Shown here in pieces: positions 9,841-17,959 of a stretch of 64,000 nt of DNA. Origin of the DNA: Pseudomonas bharatica CSV86 (GTDB taxonomy: Bacteria; Pseudomonadota; Gammaproteobacteria; Pseudomonadales; Pseudomonadaceae). The position numbers and the translations under genes are program-made. The notes under the pieces are model-generated. The model worked only from the letters and a program-made list of their open reading frames with translations, ran no database searches and had not been told where the DNA came from. The stretch spans positions 1,812,001 to 1,876,000 of the forward strand of contig NZ_AMWJ02000002.1 of the NCBI RefSeq assembly GCF_000319305.2. Direction: 5' to 3'. Positions within the stretch are counted from its first letter, which is position 1; each line of letters begins with the position of its first letter.

Positions 9841-9920
9841 CCCCATCGCCGGCAACGCCGGCTCCCACAGGTTGGACTGCACCGCAAACCTCGTGGGAGC
9901 CGGCGTTGCCGGCGATGGGG
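9841..9920. repeat. Inverted pair of a second REP class
   Basis: The two arms read CATCGCCGGCAACGCCGGCTCC and its complement, separated by about 30 bases. The arm differs from the other REPs here by having CGCCGGCAACGCCGG in place of GCTGGCAAGCCAG, while sharing the CTCCCACAGG tail. It follows livF directly and may terminate or stabilise the operon mRNA. Confidence 0.8.
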
Positions 9921-10005
9921 CCTTCAGGTTATGCAAGGAACTCAAGGCAAACCCGGACAGTCGTACCCCGTGTACCGTTTCGACGCTGCACAAGGAACCC
10001 ATGCG

Positions 10006-10335
10006 ATGTCCCACCGTTCCCCGATTTTCCCCGCGATCCTCGCCTGCGGCCTGCTGTTCGGCAGCCTGGCGGCGCAGGCCGAGGAAGCGGCCAAGGTCCA
10101 GATCGATTCTTCCGCTTCGTCTTCCGACAACCTCGCCGCGATCCACCGCGAATCCGGCATGACCCATTCACTGCACGACTCCGGGGTCAGCGTGGCCGAC
10201 CTGAAGAAGATGCGCGACACCCTCAACCAGAACGCCAGTGACCTGCAGGACCTGCGCCGCACCGTGGACGAGCAGACCCGGCAGATCGGCGAGCTGCAAC
10301 GGCGCCTGGAAGACACCAACCGCAAGGTGCAATAG
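10006..10335 (+). CDS. Small exported coiled-coil protein, function unknown
   Basis: A 109-residue protein with a clear signal peptide (MSHRSPIFPAILACGLLFGS to about AAQA) and a C-terminal heptad-rich region (LKKMRDTLNQNASDLQDLRR and onward to RRLEDTNRKVQ) expected to form a coiled coil. I chose ATG 10006 because AAGGA lies upstream and the signal peptide then begins at residue 1. A frame open from 9931 adds a non-hydrophobic tail. It is probably a periplasmic or envelope-associated oligomer. No family is recognised and the neighbours give no functional hint. Confidence 0.75.
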   Translation: MSHRSPIFPAILACGLLFGSLAAQAEEAAKVQIDSSASSSDNLAAIHRESGMTHSLHDSGVSVADLKKMRDTLNQNASDLQDLRRTVDEQTRQIGELQRRLEDTNRKVQ

Positions 10336-10907
10336 GGTTTCCAAGGAATGTGGAAAAGTCCCTCTGACAGAGGGTGGCGATACGCCATAACTGCGCGGCA
10401 AACCCTTGTTTTCACTGCAATTGAAGTTGTCCACGATTCGTGTGGAAGTGCTTGTGGGTAACTTGGTGATGATCGTCTGGAGGCCTTGTAAAACGAGGCC
10501 TGTGCGGCATTGCTCGTTTTTTGTACAGTTGCGCGACAAGACCTTGAACAGGCTTTTGTCAAGGCGTTTTCAGAAGATTGAAGGAGCATTTCGCTATTAT
10601 CCAAAGCCTGTGGATAACTCTGTGAACAAGCCTTGGAAAGACCCATCCGGGTCCCAGCGCTGAAGGGTTTTGCCCACAGCAGCAGCGTTTCCCATGCGCG
10701 CTGATGATGCAGTGCTGCACAGTTGCCCCCAATCTGTGTGGAAGGCCCTGTGGATAAGGTGCGCATAGCCGCGCCGGACCCTTCTGGCATAAGGTTTTGC
10801 GGGCGTTGTTCAGTTTTTGAGCAGTGGCAGGATCACTTGCTCCATGGCCATTGGCCGGGCATGCTGCATGGCCTGCCGTCCTCTTGCCGTGATCCAAGGA
10901 GATACCC
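10336..10907. other. Long intergenic region with DnaA-box-like sites and a terminator-like hairpin
   Basis: This 572-base gap has no credible gene. It holds two exact 9-mers TGTGGATAA (complement of the DnaA box TTATCCACA) at 10609-10617 and 10749-10757. Near matches lie at 10427 (TTGTCCACG), 10453 (TGTGGGTAA) and 10597 (TTATCCAAA). A small hairpin CCCTCT-GAC-AGAGGG is at 10360-10374, and a stronger terminator-like structure is at 10482-10522. A promoter for the SDR gene downstream should also be here. Confidence 0.6.
10490..10522 (+). terminator. Terminator-like hairpin, possibly of a small RNA
   Basis: AAAACGAG pairs with CTCGTTTT around a 15-base loop, and the 3' arm runs into a T-tract. 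An alternative stem, GGCCTTGT with ACGAGGCC at 10482-10500, uses the same 5' arm, so the two are mutually exclusive. It lies about 155 bases after the preceding gene, so it may end a small RNA rather than that gene's mRNA. Confidence 0.4.
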
Positions 10908-11669
10908 ATGACTTCCACCGTATTCATCACCGGTGCCACTTCCGGCTTCGGCGAAGCCTGCGCCCGCCGTTTTGCCGAGGCCGGCTGGTCGCTGGTGCTG
11001 ACCGGTCGCCGCCAGGAGCGTCTCGACGCGCTGTGCGCAGAGCTCTCGAAAAAGACCCAGGTGCATGGCCTGGTCGTGGATGTGCGTGACCGCAAGGCCA
11101 TGGAAGAGGCGATTGCCGGCCTGCCACCGGCCTTCGCCAAGCTGCGCGGACTTATCAACAACGCCGGCCTGGCCCTCGGCGCCGACCCTGCGCCGCAGTG
11201 CAACCTGGACGACTGGGAAACCATGGTCGACACCAACATCAAGGGCCTGATGTACAGCACCCGCCTGCTGCTGCCGCGGCTGATCGCCCATGGCCGTGGC
11301 GCGACCATCCTCAACGTCGGTTCGGTGGCGGGCAATTACCCGTATCCGGGCAGCCATGTGTATGGCGGGACCAAGGCCTTCGTCGGGCAGTTCTCGTTGA
11401 GCCTGCGCTGCGACCTGCGCGGCACCGGGGTGCGAGTGACCAATATCGAGCCGGGACTGTGCGAGAGCGAATTCTCGCTGGTGCGCTTCGGTGGCGACCA
11501 GAGCCGTTACGACGCCACCTACGCCGGCGCCGAAGCGATCCAGCCGCAGGACATTGCCGAAACCATCTTCTGGATTCTCAACCAGCCGGCGCATATCAAC
11601 ATCAACAACCTCGAGCTGATGCCAGTGAGCCAGGACTGGGCCGGGTTCTCGATTACCCGCAAGGACTGA
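10908..11669 (+). CDS. Short-chain dehydrogenase/reductase, YdfG-like
   Basis: A 253-residue SDR. The cofactor motif TGATSGFG is at about residues 8-15, the NNAG motif at about 84-87, and the catalytic Ser-Tyr-Lys in VGSVAGNYPYPGSHVYGGTK. Length and the C-terminus (PVSQDWAGFSITRK) fit the YdfG group, NADP-dependent 3-hydroxy acid or serine dehydrogenases. R37-R38 after the second beta strand (TGRRQ) agrees with NADP(H) preference. AAGGAG precedes the ATG. It stands alone and a REP pair follows it. The physiological substrate is inference. Confidence 0.9.
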   Translation: MTSTVFITGATSGFGEACARRFAEAGWSLVLTGRRQERLDALCAELSKKTQVHGLVVDVRDRKAMEEAIAGLPPAFAKLRGLINNAGLALGADPAPQCNLDDWETMVDTNIKGLMYSTRLLLPRLIAHGRGATILNVGSVAGNYPYPGSHVYGGTKAFVGQFSLSLRCDLRGTGVRVTNIEPGLCESEFSLVRFGGDQSRYDATYAGAEAIQPQDIAETIFWILNQPAHININNLELMPVSQDWAGFSITRKD

Positions 11670-11687
11670 GTTGCCCTTGAGGGCCTG

Positions 11688-11757
11688 ATCGCTGGCAAGC
11701 CAGCTCCCACAGGTACGGTGCATGCAGAACCCTGTGGGAGCTGGCTTGCCAGCGATA
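11688..11757. repeat. REP inverted pair (SDR / epimerase gap)
   Basis: Both arms are full matches to the window's main REP (ATCGCTGGCAAGCCAGCTCC and its complement) around a loop of about 25 bases containing GGTGCATGCAG. It separates two convergent genes. Confidence 0.9.
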
Positions 11758-11760
11758 GCG

Positions 11761-12861
11761 TCAGATCAGGCGCTGCAAGCCTTGCAGACAGGTCACCAGG
11801 TGATAGGGCGTAGTCGAAGGCATATCACTTCTGCTCACTACACCTTGAGCATCCCGACACTCATACCACCCCCCCTCATGCAGGAACCGCTGGCGCAGTA
11901 CCTCAAGCTGCCCCACCAGCTTCTCCCCGCCATCCGCCCGCAAGGTCAGCGCCCGCATGTACTCGGCCTGGGCCCAGATGCGCTGGGTGGCATCATGCAC
12001 CTCGCCATCGGCATCAAGCATCGCCAGTACCGCACCGTCCTTCACCCCGCGCTCCTCGGCAAAGGCAAAGGCCCGCTCCAGCGAAGCATGCAGCTCCGTG
12101 CCCTTGAGCAAAGGTGAAGTTTCCAGCAACCAGTACCACTCGAACTGGTGCCCCGGTTCGAACCAGTTATCCACAGCCCCGCGCGGTTTTTCCAGCATCA
12201 CCCCGTGCGACGGGTCGATGAACTGCGCCTGCATGCCATCGGCCAGGGCCAGCAGCGCGGCCTGCACTTGCGCATCCTCACGCACGGCCAGGGTGGCAAG
12301 GAACGCCTCGGCCAGATGCATCAACGGGTTCTGCAACGGGCCGCTGCCCAGGCCAGACCAGTCTTCGCCGAGGCTTGCCTCATACAACCCGTCGTTATTG
12401 GTGAAGCGCTCGGTCACGACACTGAGGGCGGCGTTCAGGGTCGATTCCGCCAGGCTGTCACGGCTTTTGTCCCAGTAGTGGGCACAGGCGAAGACGATGA
12501 ACGCGTGGGTGTACAGGTCCTTGCGCCGGTCCAGCGGCTTGCCCTGGGCATCGACGCTATAGAACCAGCCGCCATGCTCGGCGTCGTGGAAATGCCGGTT
12601 CAGCGAACGGAACAGCGCCGCAGCGCGTTCACTGGCGCCGGGCTGGTCGATACGGCTGCTGAACAGGTACAGCTGGCGGGCGCAGGCCATGGCCCGATAG
12701 CGCTGCACCGGCATCGGCCGGTGTGCGGGGTCGAGCGCCTCGAAGGGCAGGGCCATGTCCGGGTTCCAGCCCGGGCCTTCCCAAAGCGGCACGATGTGCC
12801 GGTCGAAGTGTTGCTGGGCTTCAGCGAGCAGGGAAGACAGGGCGGGGGAAAGTTCGGACAT
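11761..12861 (-). CDS. AGE-family sugar epimerase/isomerase
   Basis: A 366-residue (alpha/alpha)6-barrel protein of the N-acylglucosamine 2-epimerase (AGE) family. These enzymes interconvert sugars such as mannose/fructose, mannose/glucose or N-acyl sugars. Family features include RYRAMACARQLYLFS, the EHGGWFYSVDAQGKP segment, the helix with LYTHAFIVFACAHYW, and the GHQFEWYWLL motif with the conserved His near residue 240. C-terminal QAEYMRAL is also typical. The sequence most resembles mannose isomerase type members, but the substrate is not decided here. It is convergent with the SDR and has no evident operon partner. Confidence 0.85.
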   Translation of the reverse strand: MSELSPALSSLLAEAQQHFDRHIVPLWEGPGWNPDMALPFEALDPAHRPMPVQRYRAMACARQLYLFSSRIDQPGASERAAALFRSLNRHFHDAEHGGWFYSVDAQGKPLDRRKDLYTHAFIVFACAHYWDKSRDSLAESTLNAALSVVTERFTNNDGLYEASLGEDWSGLGSGPLQNPLMHLAEAFLATLAVREDAQVQAALLALADGMQAQFIDPSHGVMLEKPRGAVDNWFEPGHQFEWYWLLETSPLLKGTELHASLERAFAFAEERGVKDGAVLAMLDADGEVHDATQRIWAQAEYMRALTLRADGGEKLVGQLEVLRQRFLHEGGWYECRDAQGVVSRSDMPSTTPYHLVTCLQGLQRLI

Positions 12862-12929
12862 GGAAAAGGCTCGTCGCCGTCATTGCGTTGGCGCGCATGG
12901 TAGCAGGAAATTTCCCCGTGGCGCCGGGG

Positions 12930-13562
12930 TCAGGCCGGGTTGCCCAGGCCTTGCCAGTGCCGTGCGCCAACGAAGATGAAGCGCAATTGCTGGACGATCT
13001 TGGCCTCTGCGCTGAGCTGGCCCTCATCCAGGACCGCAGGTGGATCGATCAGCTCCGGCAGGGTGGCGAACACGGTTTTCACCACCAGGTCAGCCATGAC
13101 GGCCAGGGCCGGCGCATCCAGGTGCTGCCAGCGCTGCATGCTGCCGAGGTCGGCGGCGAGGTCGGAGGCGATGCCTTCGCGCAGGCGGGCAATGGCCTGG
13201 CGTACGGGCTGCGAACCGCCGTACTGCTCACGGGCGAGAAACAGGAATTGCGCCCGGTTGGCCGCGACCACGTCGAGAAAGATGCGCACCGAGGCATCGG
13301 TGATGCCGCCCAGTTCGATTTCGTTGTAGCGAACGCGGCGGATGGTCTGGCGGAAGGTTTCGTTGACCTCGCGGACCAGTGCCAGGCCCAGTTGGTCCAT
13401 ATCCTCGAAGTGCCGGTAGAAGCCGGTGGGCACGATGCCGGCGGTGCGGGCCACTTCGCGCAGGCTGAGGCTGCCGAAACCACGGCCGCTCTCCATCAAC
13501 TGGCGGGCTGCGTCCAGCAGTGCGTGGCGGGTCTGTTGCTTCTGTTCGGCGCGCGGCAGCAT
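12930..13562 (-). CDS. desT: TetR-family repressor DesT
   Basis: A 210-residue TetR regulator. In P. aeruginosa DesT represses the acyl-CoA desaturase operon desCB and senses the saturated/unsaturated acyl-CoA ratio. The helix-turn-helix is in FGSLSLREVARTAGIVPTGF, followed by YRHFEDMDQLGLALV. The ligand domain keeps LFLAREQYGGS, as I recall it in DesT. I chose the ATG at 13562 (MLPRAEQKQQTRHALLDAAR); the longer frame adds 11 unrelated residues. No desaturase gene lies beside it, unlike P. aeruginosa, so the name rests on sequence resemblance and wider gene order. Confidence 0.82.
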   Translation of the reverse strand: MLPRAEQKQQTRHALLDAARQLMESGRGFGSLSLREVARTAGIVPTGFYRHFEDMDQLGLALVREVNETFRQTIRRVRYNEIELGGITDASVRIFLDVVAANRAQFLFLAREQYGGSQPVRQAIARLREGIASDLAADLGSMQRWQHLDAPALAVMADLVVKTVFATLPELIDPPAVLDEGQLSAEAKIVQQLRFIFVGARHWQGLGNPA

Positions 13563-13612
13563 GGCGGGTTCGTTCGTGTGAAACGGGCCCTGCACTCTAA
13601 AGGCCGGGGCCG

Positions 13613-13642
13613 GAAAAACAAAGCCCGGTCAGTTGACCGGGC
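13613..13642 (-). terminator. Intrinsic terminator of the tandem-repeat gene
   Basis: Read on the minus strand, the perfect stem GCCCGGTCA / TGACCGGGC is followed by TTTGTTTTT. It lies just downstream of the tandem-repeat protein gene and is a classical rho-independent terminator. Confidence 0.85.
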
Positions 13643-13694
13643 CTCGGAGGGGAGAGGACTGCGCGCGGGTAGCTGTTGTTTTCGCGCATAGGCA

Positions 13695-14063
13695 TCAGCT
13701 CACCCGGTTGTTGCGTTCGATCACTCGGTCGGAACCGCCTTCGGCAACGCGGTTGGCACGTTCGATGGCACGGTCGGAACCGCCTTCGGCGACACGGTTG
13801 GCGCGGTCGATCACACGGTCACCACCACCTTCGGCAACCCGGTTGGCACGTTCGATGGCGCGGTCGGAGCCGCCTTCGGCAACCCGGTTGGCACGTTCGA
13901 TCACACGGTCCGAACCGCCTTCAGCCAAGGTGTTCAACGGCTGGGAAACAGTGGCCGAACTGGAACGGGCTTCGGCGGACAGGTGTTGATCGGCGGCCGG
14001 TACGGCGAAGGCACTGGTGGCCAGGACAGAGAGAGCAAGGCTGAGCAGCAATTGGCGTTTCAT
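13695..14063 (-). CDS. Exported protein with five 15-residue tandem repeats
   Basis: A 122-residue protein. It has a signal peptide (MKRQLLLSLALSVLATSAFA, cleaved near AVPAA), a short linker, then five consecutive 15-residue units of the form NRVAEGGSDRxIERA at residues 44-118, and a short end NRVS. The units alternate in sign of side chains (E, D, R, E, R), giving a regular charged periplasmic repeat. AAGGAG precedes the ATG. Similar Pseudomonas proteins have, as I recall, been labelled phage infection proteins, but I see no evidence for that role. It is transcribed alone, with an intrinsic terminator. Confidence 0.8.
   Translation of the reverse strand: MKRQLLLSLALSVLATSAFAVPAADQHLSAEARSSSATVSQPLNTLAEGGSDRVIERANRVAEGGSDRAIERANRVAEGGGDRVIDRANRVAEGGSDRAIERANRVAEGGSDRVIERNNRVS
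13710..13934 (-). repeat. 45-bp tandem repeat, five copies, in frame
   Basis: Five direct 45-bp units encode the 15-residue repeat of the exported protein. Unit-to-unit differences are few and mostly third-base or conservative (S/G, V/A, E/D), so the array looks homogenised. Copy number is likely to vary between strains by slippage or recombination. Confidence 0.9.
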
Positions 14064-14327
14064 GGTTCGGATCTCCTTGGGGAGGGCAACTAAGTGGGTA
14101 CGGGGCCAATGCTACTCTTGGAAATTGGATAGAAAAGTTCATAAAGATAATGGTAACAATCAACGGCATTGATATATTCCCCCGGCCGCTCTAGCCCGCG
14201 CCTTTCCCGAGTGTGTTAGTAGGAATTGACCAGGCCATTCGGGCGAAACCCCTCGCCGTTTCGTCAGTCCCAAGTACAAGTGCGTGGTTCACGCACCCCT
14301 GCCTTGCTGTCACAGGAGAACCGTGCA

Positions 14328-16397
14328 ATGACGCGCCCCGCCAAAATCGCCACCTGGATCCTGGCCAGCCTTGCGCTGATCCTGGTGCTGCTGGTGATCT
14401 TCATCGCCACTTTCAACTGGAACCGGGTCAAGCCGTTTCTCAACGAAAAGGTCTCGGAGGCCTTGCACAGGCCCTTCGCTATCAATGGCGATCTCTCCGT
14501 GCACTGGCGCCGCCAGCCCGAGGAGGGCGGCTGGCGGGCCTGGGTGCCGTGGCCGCAATTCACTGCCCAGGACCTGACCCTGGGCAACCCGGAGTGGCTC
14601 AAGGAGCCGCAGATGGTCGGTCTGCAGCAGGTGGATTTCCGTCTCTCGCCGCTACCGCTGCTGGCGCAGCGCATCGTCATTCCGCGCATCGACCTCAAGC
14701 TGCCCACCGCCAGCCTCAAGCGCCTGGCTGATGGCCGGGCCAACTGGACCTTCGATTTCGGGCCCAAGGATGAAAACGCCGAGCCATCCAGTTGGGTGCT
14801 GGATATCGGTGCCATCGGTTTCGACAAGGGCCAGGTGGCCTTCGATGACGCCACCTTGAAGACCAATGTCCAGGTGCAGGTCGATCCCTTGGGCAAGCCG
14901 ATCCCGTTCGGCGACATCGTCGGCAAAAGCGCCGCCGAGAAGACCGCCAAGGAGCACGGCAATGCCCAGGACTACGCCTTCGGTTTCAAGGCCAAGGGCA
15001 CCTACAAGGGCGAGGCGTTGACCGGCGAAGGCAAGATCGGCGGCCTGCTGGCCCTGCAGGATGCGACCCAGCCGTTCCCGGTGCAGGTGGACGTCAGCAT
15101 CGGCAAAACCCGCGCTATCGTGGCCGGTACCCTGACCGATCCACGTAATCTCGGGGCGCTCGATCTCCGCCTGAAGCTCTCCGGCGCCAGCCTCGCCAAT
15201 CTCTATCCGTTGACCGGCGTGACCCTGCCGGACACCCCGCCGTACCAGACCGACGGGCACCTGATTGCCAAGCTGCACGAGCCGGGCGGAGCGCTGTTCC
15301 GCTATGAAGGCTTCAATGGCAAGATCGGCGACAGCGACATCCATGGTGATCTGGCCTTCGTTTCCAGCCAGCCGCGGCCCAAGCTCAGTGGCAAGCTGGT
15401 GTCGAATCAACTGCTGTTCAAGGATCTCGCGCCGTTGATCGGTGCCGATTCCAACGCCCAGCAGAAAGCCCGTGGCGGCGCGGCGAAGCAGCCGGGTGAC
15501 AAGGTGCTGCCGGTCGAGGAATTCCGCACCGAGCGCTGGCGGACGATGGATGCCGACGTGGCCTTCACCGGCAAGCGCATCGTGCAGACCGAGGAACTGC
15601 CGTTCACCGACCTCGACACCCATGTAATCCTCGACGACGGCCTGTTGCGCCTGGAGCCGCTGTCGTTCGGTGTTGCCGGTGGCAAGCTGGCGATGCAGGT
15701 GCGCCTCGACGGACGCACCACGCCCATGCAGGGCCGGGCGAAATTGACCGCGCGGGATCTCAAGCTCAAGCAACTGTTCCCGACCTTCGAACCCATGAAG
15801 ACCAGCTTCGGTGCATTGAATGGCGATGCCGATATCAGTGGTCGCGGCAATTCGGTGGCAGCCCTGCTGGGTACCGCAAACGGCGATCTGAAACTGCTGA
15901 TCAACGACGGTGCGGTGAGCCGCAGCCTGATGGAGATTGCCGGCCTTAACGTTGGCAACTACGTGGTTGGCAAGCTGTTCGGTGATAACGAAGTCAAGAT
16001 CAATTGCGCCGCTACCGATGTGGGGATCAAGAACGGCCTGGCGACTACCCGGCTGTTCGTATTCGACACCGAGAACGCGGTGATCTACGTCACCGGCACG
16101 GCCAACTTCGCCACCGAGCAACTGGACCTGAAGATCAATCCGGAATCCAAGGGCCTGCGCCTGTTTTCGCTGCGTTCGCCGTTGTACGTACGCGGTTCGT
16201 TCGCCAATCCGTCGGCAGGCGTACAGGCCGTGCCGCTGGCCTTGCGCGGGGCAGGAATGGTGGCGCTGGGCGTGGCGGCGGGTCCGGCGGCCGGGTTGCT
16301 GGCGCTGATCGCTCCGAGCAGTGGCGATGAGCCGAACCGTTGCACGCCGTTGCTGGAGCAGATGCGGGCCGGGAAAGCGCCCAAGACGGTGAAGTAA
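14328..16397 (+). CDS. AsmA family inner-membrane protein
   Basis: A 689-residue AsmA-like protein. It has an N-terminal membrane anchor (TWILASLALILVLLVIFIATFNWNRVKPFLNEKV), then the AsmA domain characterised by LPLLAQRIVIPRIDLKLPTASL, and a C-terminal AsmA_2 region (GLNVGNYVVGKLF to VYVTGTANFATEQLDLKINPESKGL). The bulk is periplasmic. Family members are bridge-like lipid-transfer proteins that help move phospholipid or set envelope assembly. I chose ATG 14328 because AGGAG lies upstream and the anchor then starts at residue 8. It is monocistronic, and its 3' side is the REP pair split by the IS element. Confidence 0.9.
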   Translation: MTRPAKIATWILASLALILVLLVIFIATFNWNRVKPFLNEKVSEALHRPFAINGDLSVHWRRQPEEGGWRAWVPWPQFTAQDLTLGNPEWLKEPQMVGLQQVDFRLSPLPLLAQRIVIPRIDLKLPTASLKRLADGRANWTFDFGPKDENAEPSSWVLDIGAIGFDKGQVAFDDATLKTNVQVQVDPLGKPIPFGDIVGKSAAEKTAKEHGNAQDYAFGFKAKGTYKGEALTGEGKIGGLLALQDATQPFPVQVDVSIGKTRAIVAGTLTDPRNLGALDLRLKLSGASLANLYPLTGVTLPDTPPYQTDGHLIAKLHEPGGALFRYEGFNGKIGDSDIHGDLAFVSSQPRPKLSGKLVSNQLLFKDLAPLIGADSNAQQKARGGAAKQPGDKVLPVEEFRTERWRTMDADVAFTGKRIVQTEELPFTDLDTHVILDDGLLRLEPLSFGVAGGKLAMQVRLDGRTTPMQGRAKLTARDLKLKQLFPTFEPMKTSFGALNGDADISGRGNSVAALLGTANGDLKLLINDGAVSRSLMEIAGLNVGNYVVGKLFGDNEVKINCAATDVGIKNGLATTRLFVFDTENAVIYVTGTANFATEQLDLKINPESKGLRLFSLRSPLYVRGSFANPSAGVQAVPLALRGAGMVALGVAAGPAAGLLALIAPSSGDEPNRCTPLLEQMRAGKAPKTVK

Positions 16398-16487
16398 CCG
16401 AGGGCCCTATCGCTGGCAAGCCAGCTCCCACAGGTCCGGTGTATGCAGTTGAGCTGCGCCCCGGATGTTGGACACTTTTGTCTAAAG

Positions 16488-17264
16488 CTATGCGGCTTGT
16501 GCTCTGTACGCTACAGGGCTCAGGCCGCCGAGCTTCATCTTGATACGTTCGTGGTTGTAGTAGCGGATGTAATCATCAATCCCAGCGCGTAATTGCTCGA
16601 TGCTCTCAAATTTCTCGCGGTAGAAATACTCCGACTTCAGCGTGCCGAAAAAGCTTTCCATCGCCGCATTGTCCAGGCAGTTGCCCTTGCGCGACATGCT
16701 CTGTTCCAAGCCCGCTTCTTTCAAGCGCTGGCGGTAATCCGGATAGCGATAATGCCATCCCTGATCTGAGTGCAGCATCGGCTTACTGTCAGCCGGCAGC
16801 TTCTCCAGCGCTCGTTCAAGCATCGTTCCCACCAGGGTGTAACGCGGCCGAGTATCCGTTTGATAGGCCACGATCTCCCCGTTGTACAAGTCCAGAACTG
16901 GCGACAGATAAAGCTTTTCTCCAGCCACCTTGAACTCGGTAACGTCTGTCACCCATTTCTGATTCGGCTGATCAGCAGCGAACTCCCGGTTCATGGTGTT
17001 CGGCGATGCTTCGTCCATCAGCCCTCTGTACGACTTGTATTTCTTCGGTCGTACCGTGCACTTGAGGTCCAACTCGCCCATGAGGCGGCGCACTTTCTTG
17101 CCGTTGATCACGTGCCCTTTCTGGCGCAGCGCAGCGGTCATGCGACGATAACCATACCGGCCCCTGTGGTGCTCCTGAATGCCCCGCATCGCCTGTTTCA
17201 GTGGAGCGTACTTATCCTCGGCGCCCTCGTCCCCGAAGTAGGTGTAGTAAGTGCTACGAGGCAA
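16488..17264 (-). CDS. IS3-family transposase OrfB (DDE integrase domain)
   Basis: The catalytic part of the transposase. The DDE residues are Asp in WVTDVTEF, Asp in MLHSDQGWHY and Glu in NAAMESFFGTLKSE. The N-terminal YGYRRMTAALRQKG and the C-terminal YIRYYNHERIKMKLGGLSPV are typical of the IS150 group. The frame stays open upstream to about 17327. OrfB is therefore expected as an OrfAB fusion made by -1 slippage at GGAAAAAG (17327-17334); an isolated start at TTG 17264 is less likely. Confidence 0.95.
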   Translation of the reverse strand: MPRSTYYTYFGDEGAEDKYAPLKQAMRGIQEHHRGRYGYRRMTAALRQKGHVINGKKVRRLMGELDLKCTVRPKKYKSYRGLMDEASPNTMNREFAADQPNQKWVTDVTEFKVAGEKLYLSPVLDLYNGEIVAYQTDTRPRYTLVGTMLERALEKLPADSKPMLHSDQGWHYRYPDYRQRLKEAGLEQSMSRKGNCLDNAAMESFFGTLKSEYFYREKFESIEQLRAGIDDYIRYYNHERIKMKLGGLSPVAYRAQAA

Positions 17265-17317
17265 ACCAGCAGCGATCAGCAGGTATTTCAGCCTGAACTG
17301 TCGGCGCAGCGCGGTAA

Positions 17318-17854
17318 TCAGCTGGGCTTTTTCCTTGCTGCCCGGATCTGCCTGAGCTTCGCCTCCTCTAACTCCTCGAGCTTTTTTAGGTAGGCGTTCT
17401 CCGCTTCAAGCATGCGAACTTTCTCTAGTAACTCTTTGGGCGAGAGGTCCTCGTTACGCACGGCTGCAGGCTTGGAGGACTTGGCGGAAGGCTTAGGCAT
17501 GGTGCGGGTTGAACTCTTTTCTACAGAAAGCTGGTTTGCGAGCCCGTCACTGTAATACTGGCGCAGCCATCTGCCCAGCTGACTAGAGTTACCTAGGTTG
17601 AACAACGCTGCGGCGGCGCGCTGAGAAAGACGGTCATTTAGCATGCGGTGAAGCACCGTAATCTTGAATTCGGCGCTGTGGCGCTGATGGCGACGCTCAA
17701 GGCTGGACCTGCCGTGTTGCTGATAGGCCACGACCCAACGGCGAAGCAAGGTGGGATCTATCTGGAACTGGTTCGCCACATGACGGAAACCTCGGCCTCG
17801 CTTGAGGAAGGCTTCGATGGCGGACAACTTGAACTGCTTTGAATACTTGGTCAT
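17318..17854 (-). CDS. IS3-family OrfA (helix-turn-helix DNA-binding subunit)
   Basis: A 178-residue protein with two N-terminal helix-turn-helix segments (KQFKLSAIEAFLKRGRGFRH and DPTLLRRWVVAYQQHG onward). A leucine-zipper-like coiled coil follows (ELLEKVRMLEAENAYLKKL) and ends in ARKKPS at the slippage site. ATG 17854 gives the usual start MTKYSKQFK. OrfA binds the IS ends and regulates transposition, and the fusion OrfAB is the transposase. Confidence 0.93.
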   Translation of the reverse strand: MTKYSKQFKLSAIEAFLKRGRGFRHVANQFQIDPTLLRRWVVAYQQHGRSSLERRHQRHSAEFKITVLHRMLNDRLSQRAAAALFNLGNSSQLGRWLRQYYSDGLANQLSVEKSSTRTMPKPSAKSSKPAAVRNEDLSPKELLEKVRMLEAENAYLKKLEELEEAKLRQIRAARKKPS

Positions 17855-17959
17855 GCAAAACACCCCGGTGTTGGATTTTTTGTCCAACATCCGGGGCGCA
17901 GCTCAAGTACCTGTGGGAGCTGGCTTGCCAGCGATGAGGCCCTCAAGGGCAATAGAGAA

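Larger units (their letters stand above)
16450..17905 (-). mobile_element. IS3-family (IS150 group) insertion sequence, complete
   Basis: A 1456-bp element. Its two ends are perfect inverted repeats of about 25 bp, starting TGAGCTGCGCCCCGGATG at 16450 and ending with the complement at 17905. It is flanked by a 3-bp target duplication AGT (16447-16449 and 17906-17908). It encodes OrfA and OrfB on the minus strand in a -1 frameshift arrangement. Perfect ends, an intact target duplication and open frames indicate a recent, probably active insertion. Confidence 0.95.
16403..17936. repeat. REP inverted pair split by an IS element
   Basis: The left arm (TATCGCTGGCAAGCCAGCTC, 16409 onward) and the right arm (GGGAGCTGGCTTGCCAGCGA, near 17914-17935) are a normal REP pair with the IS in the loop. 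Removing the IS and one AGT copy restores an ordinary 25-base loop, GGTCCGGTGTATGCAGTACC. Confidence 0.9.

Noticed and set aside
10336..10907. Replication origin based on DnaA boxes
   Set aside because: No dnaA, dnaN, rpmH or gidA genes nearby, no AT-rich unwinding region, and only two exact boxes.
13710..13934. Regular direct repeats resembling a CRISPR array
   Set aside because: The period is 45 bases without unique spacers, and it encodes a repeated protein with a signal peptide.
14652..16121. 489-codon minus-strand frame under the AsmA gene
   Set aside because: Antisense shadow of a clear AsmA protein; no ribosome site and no domain.
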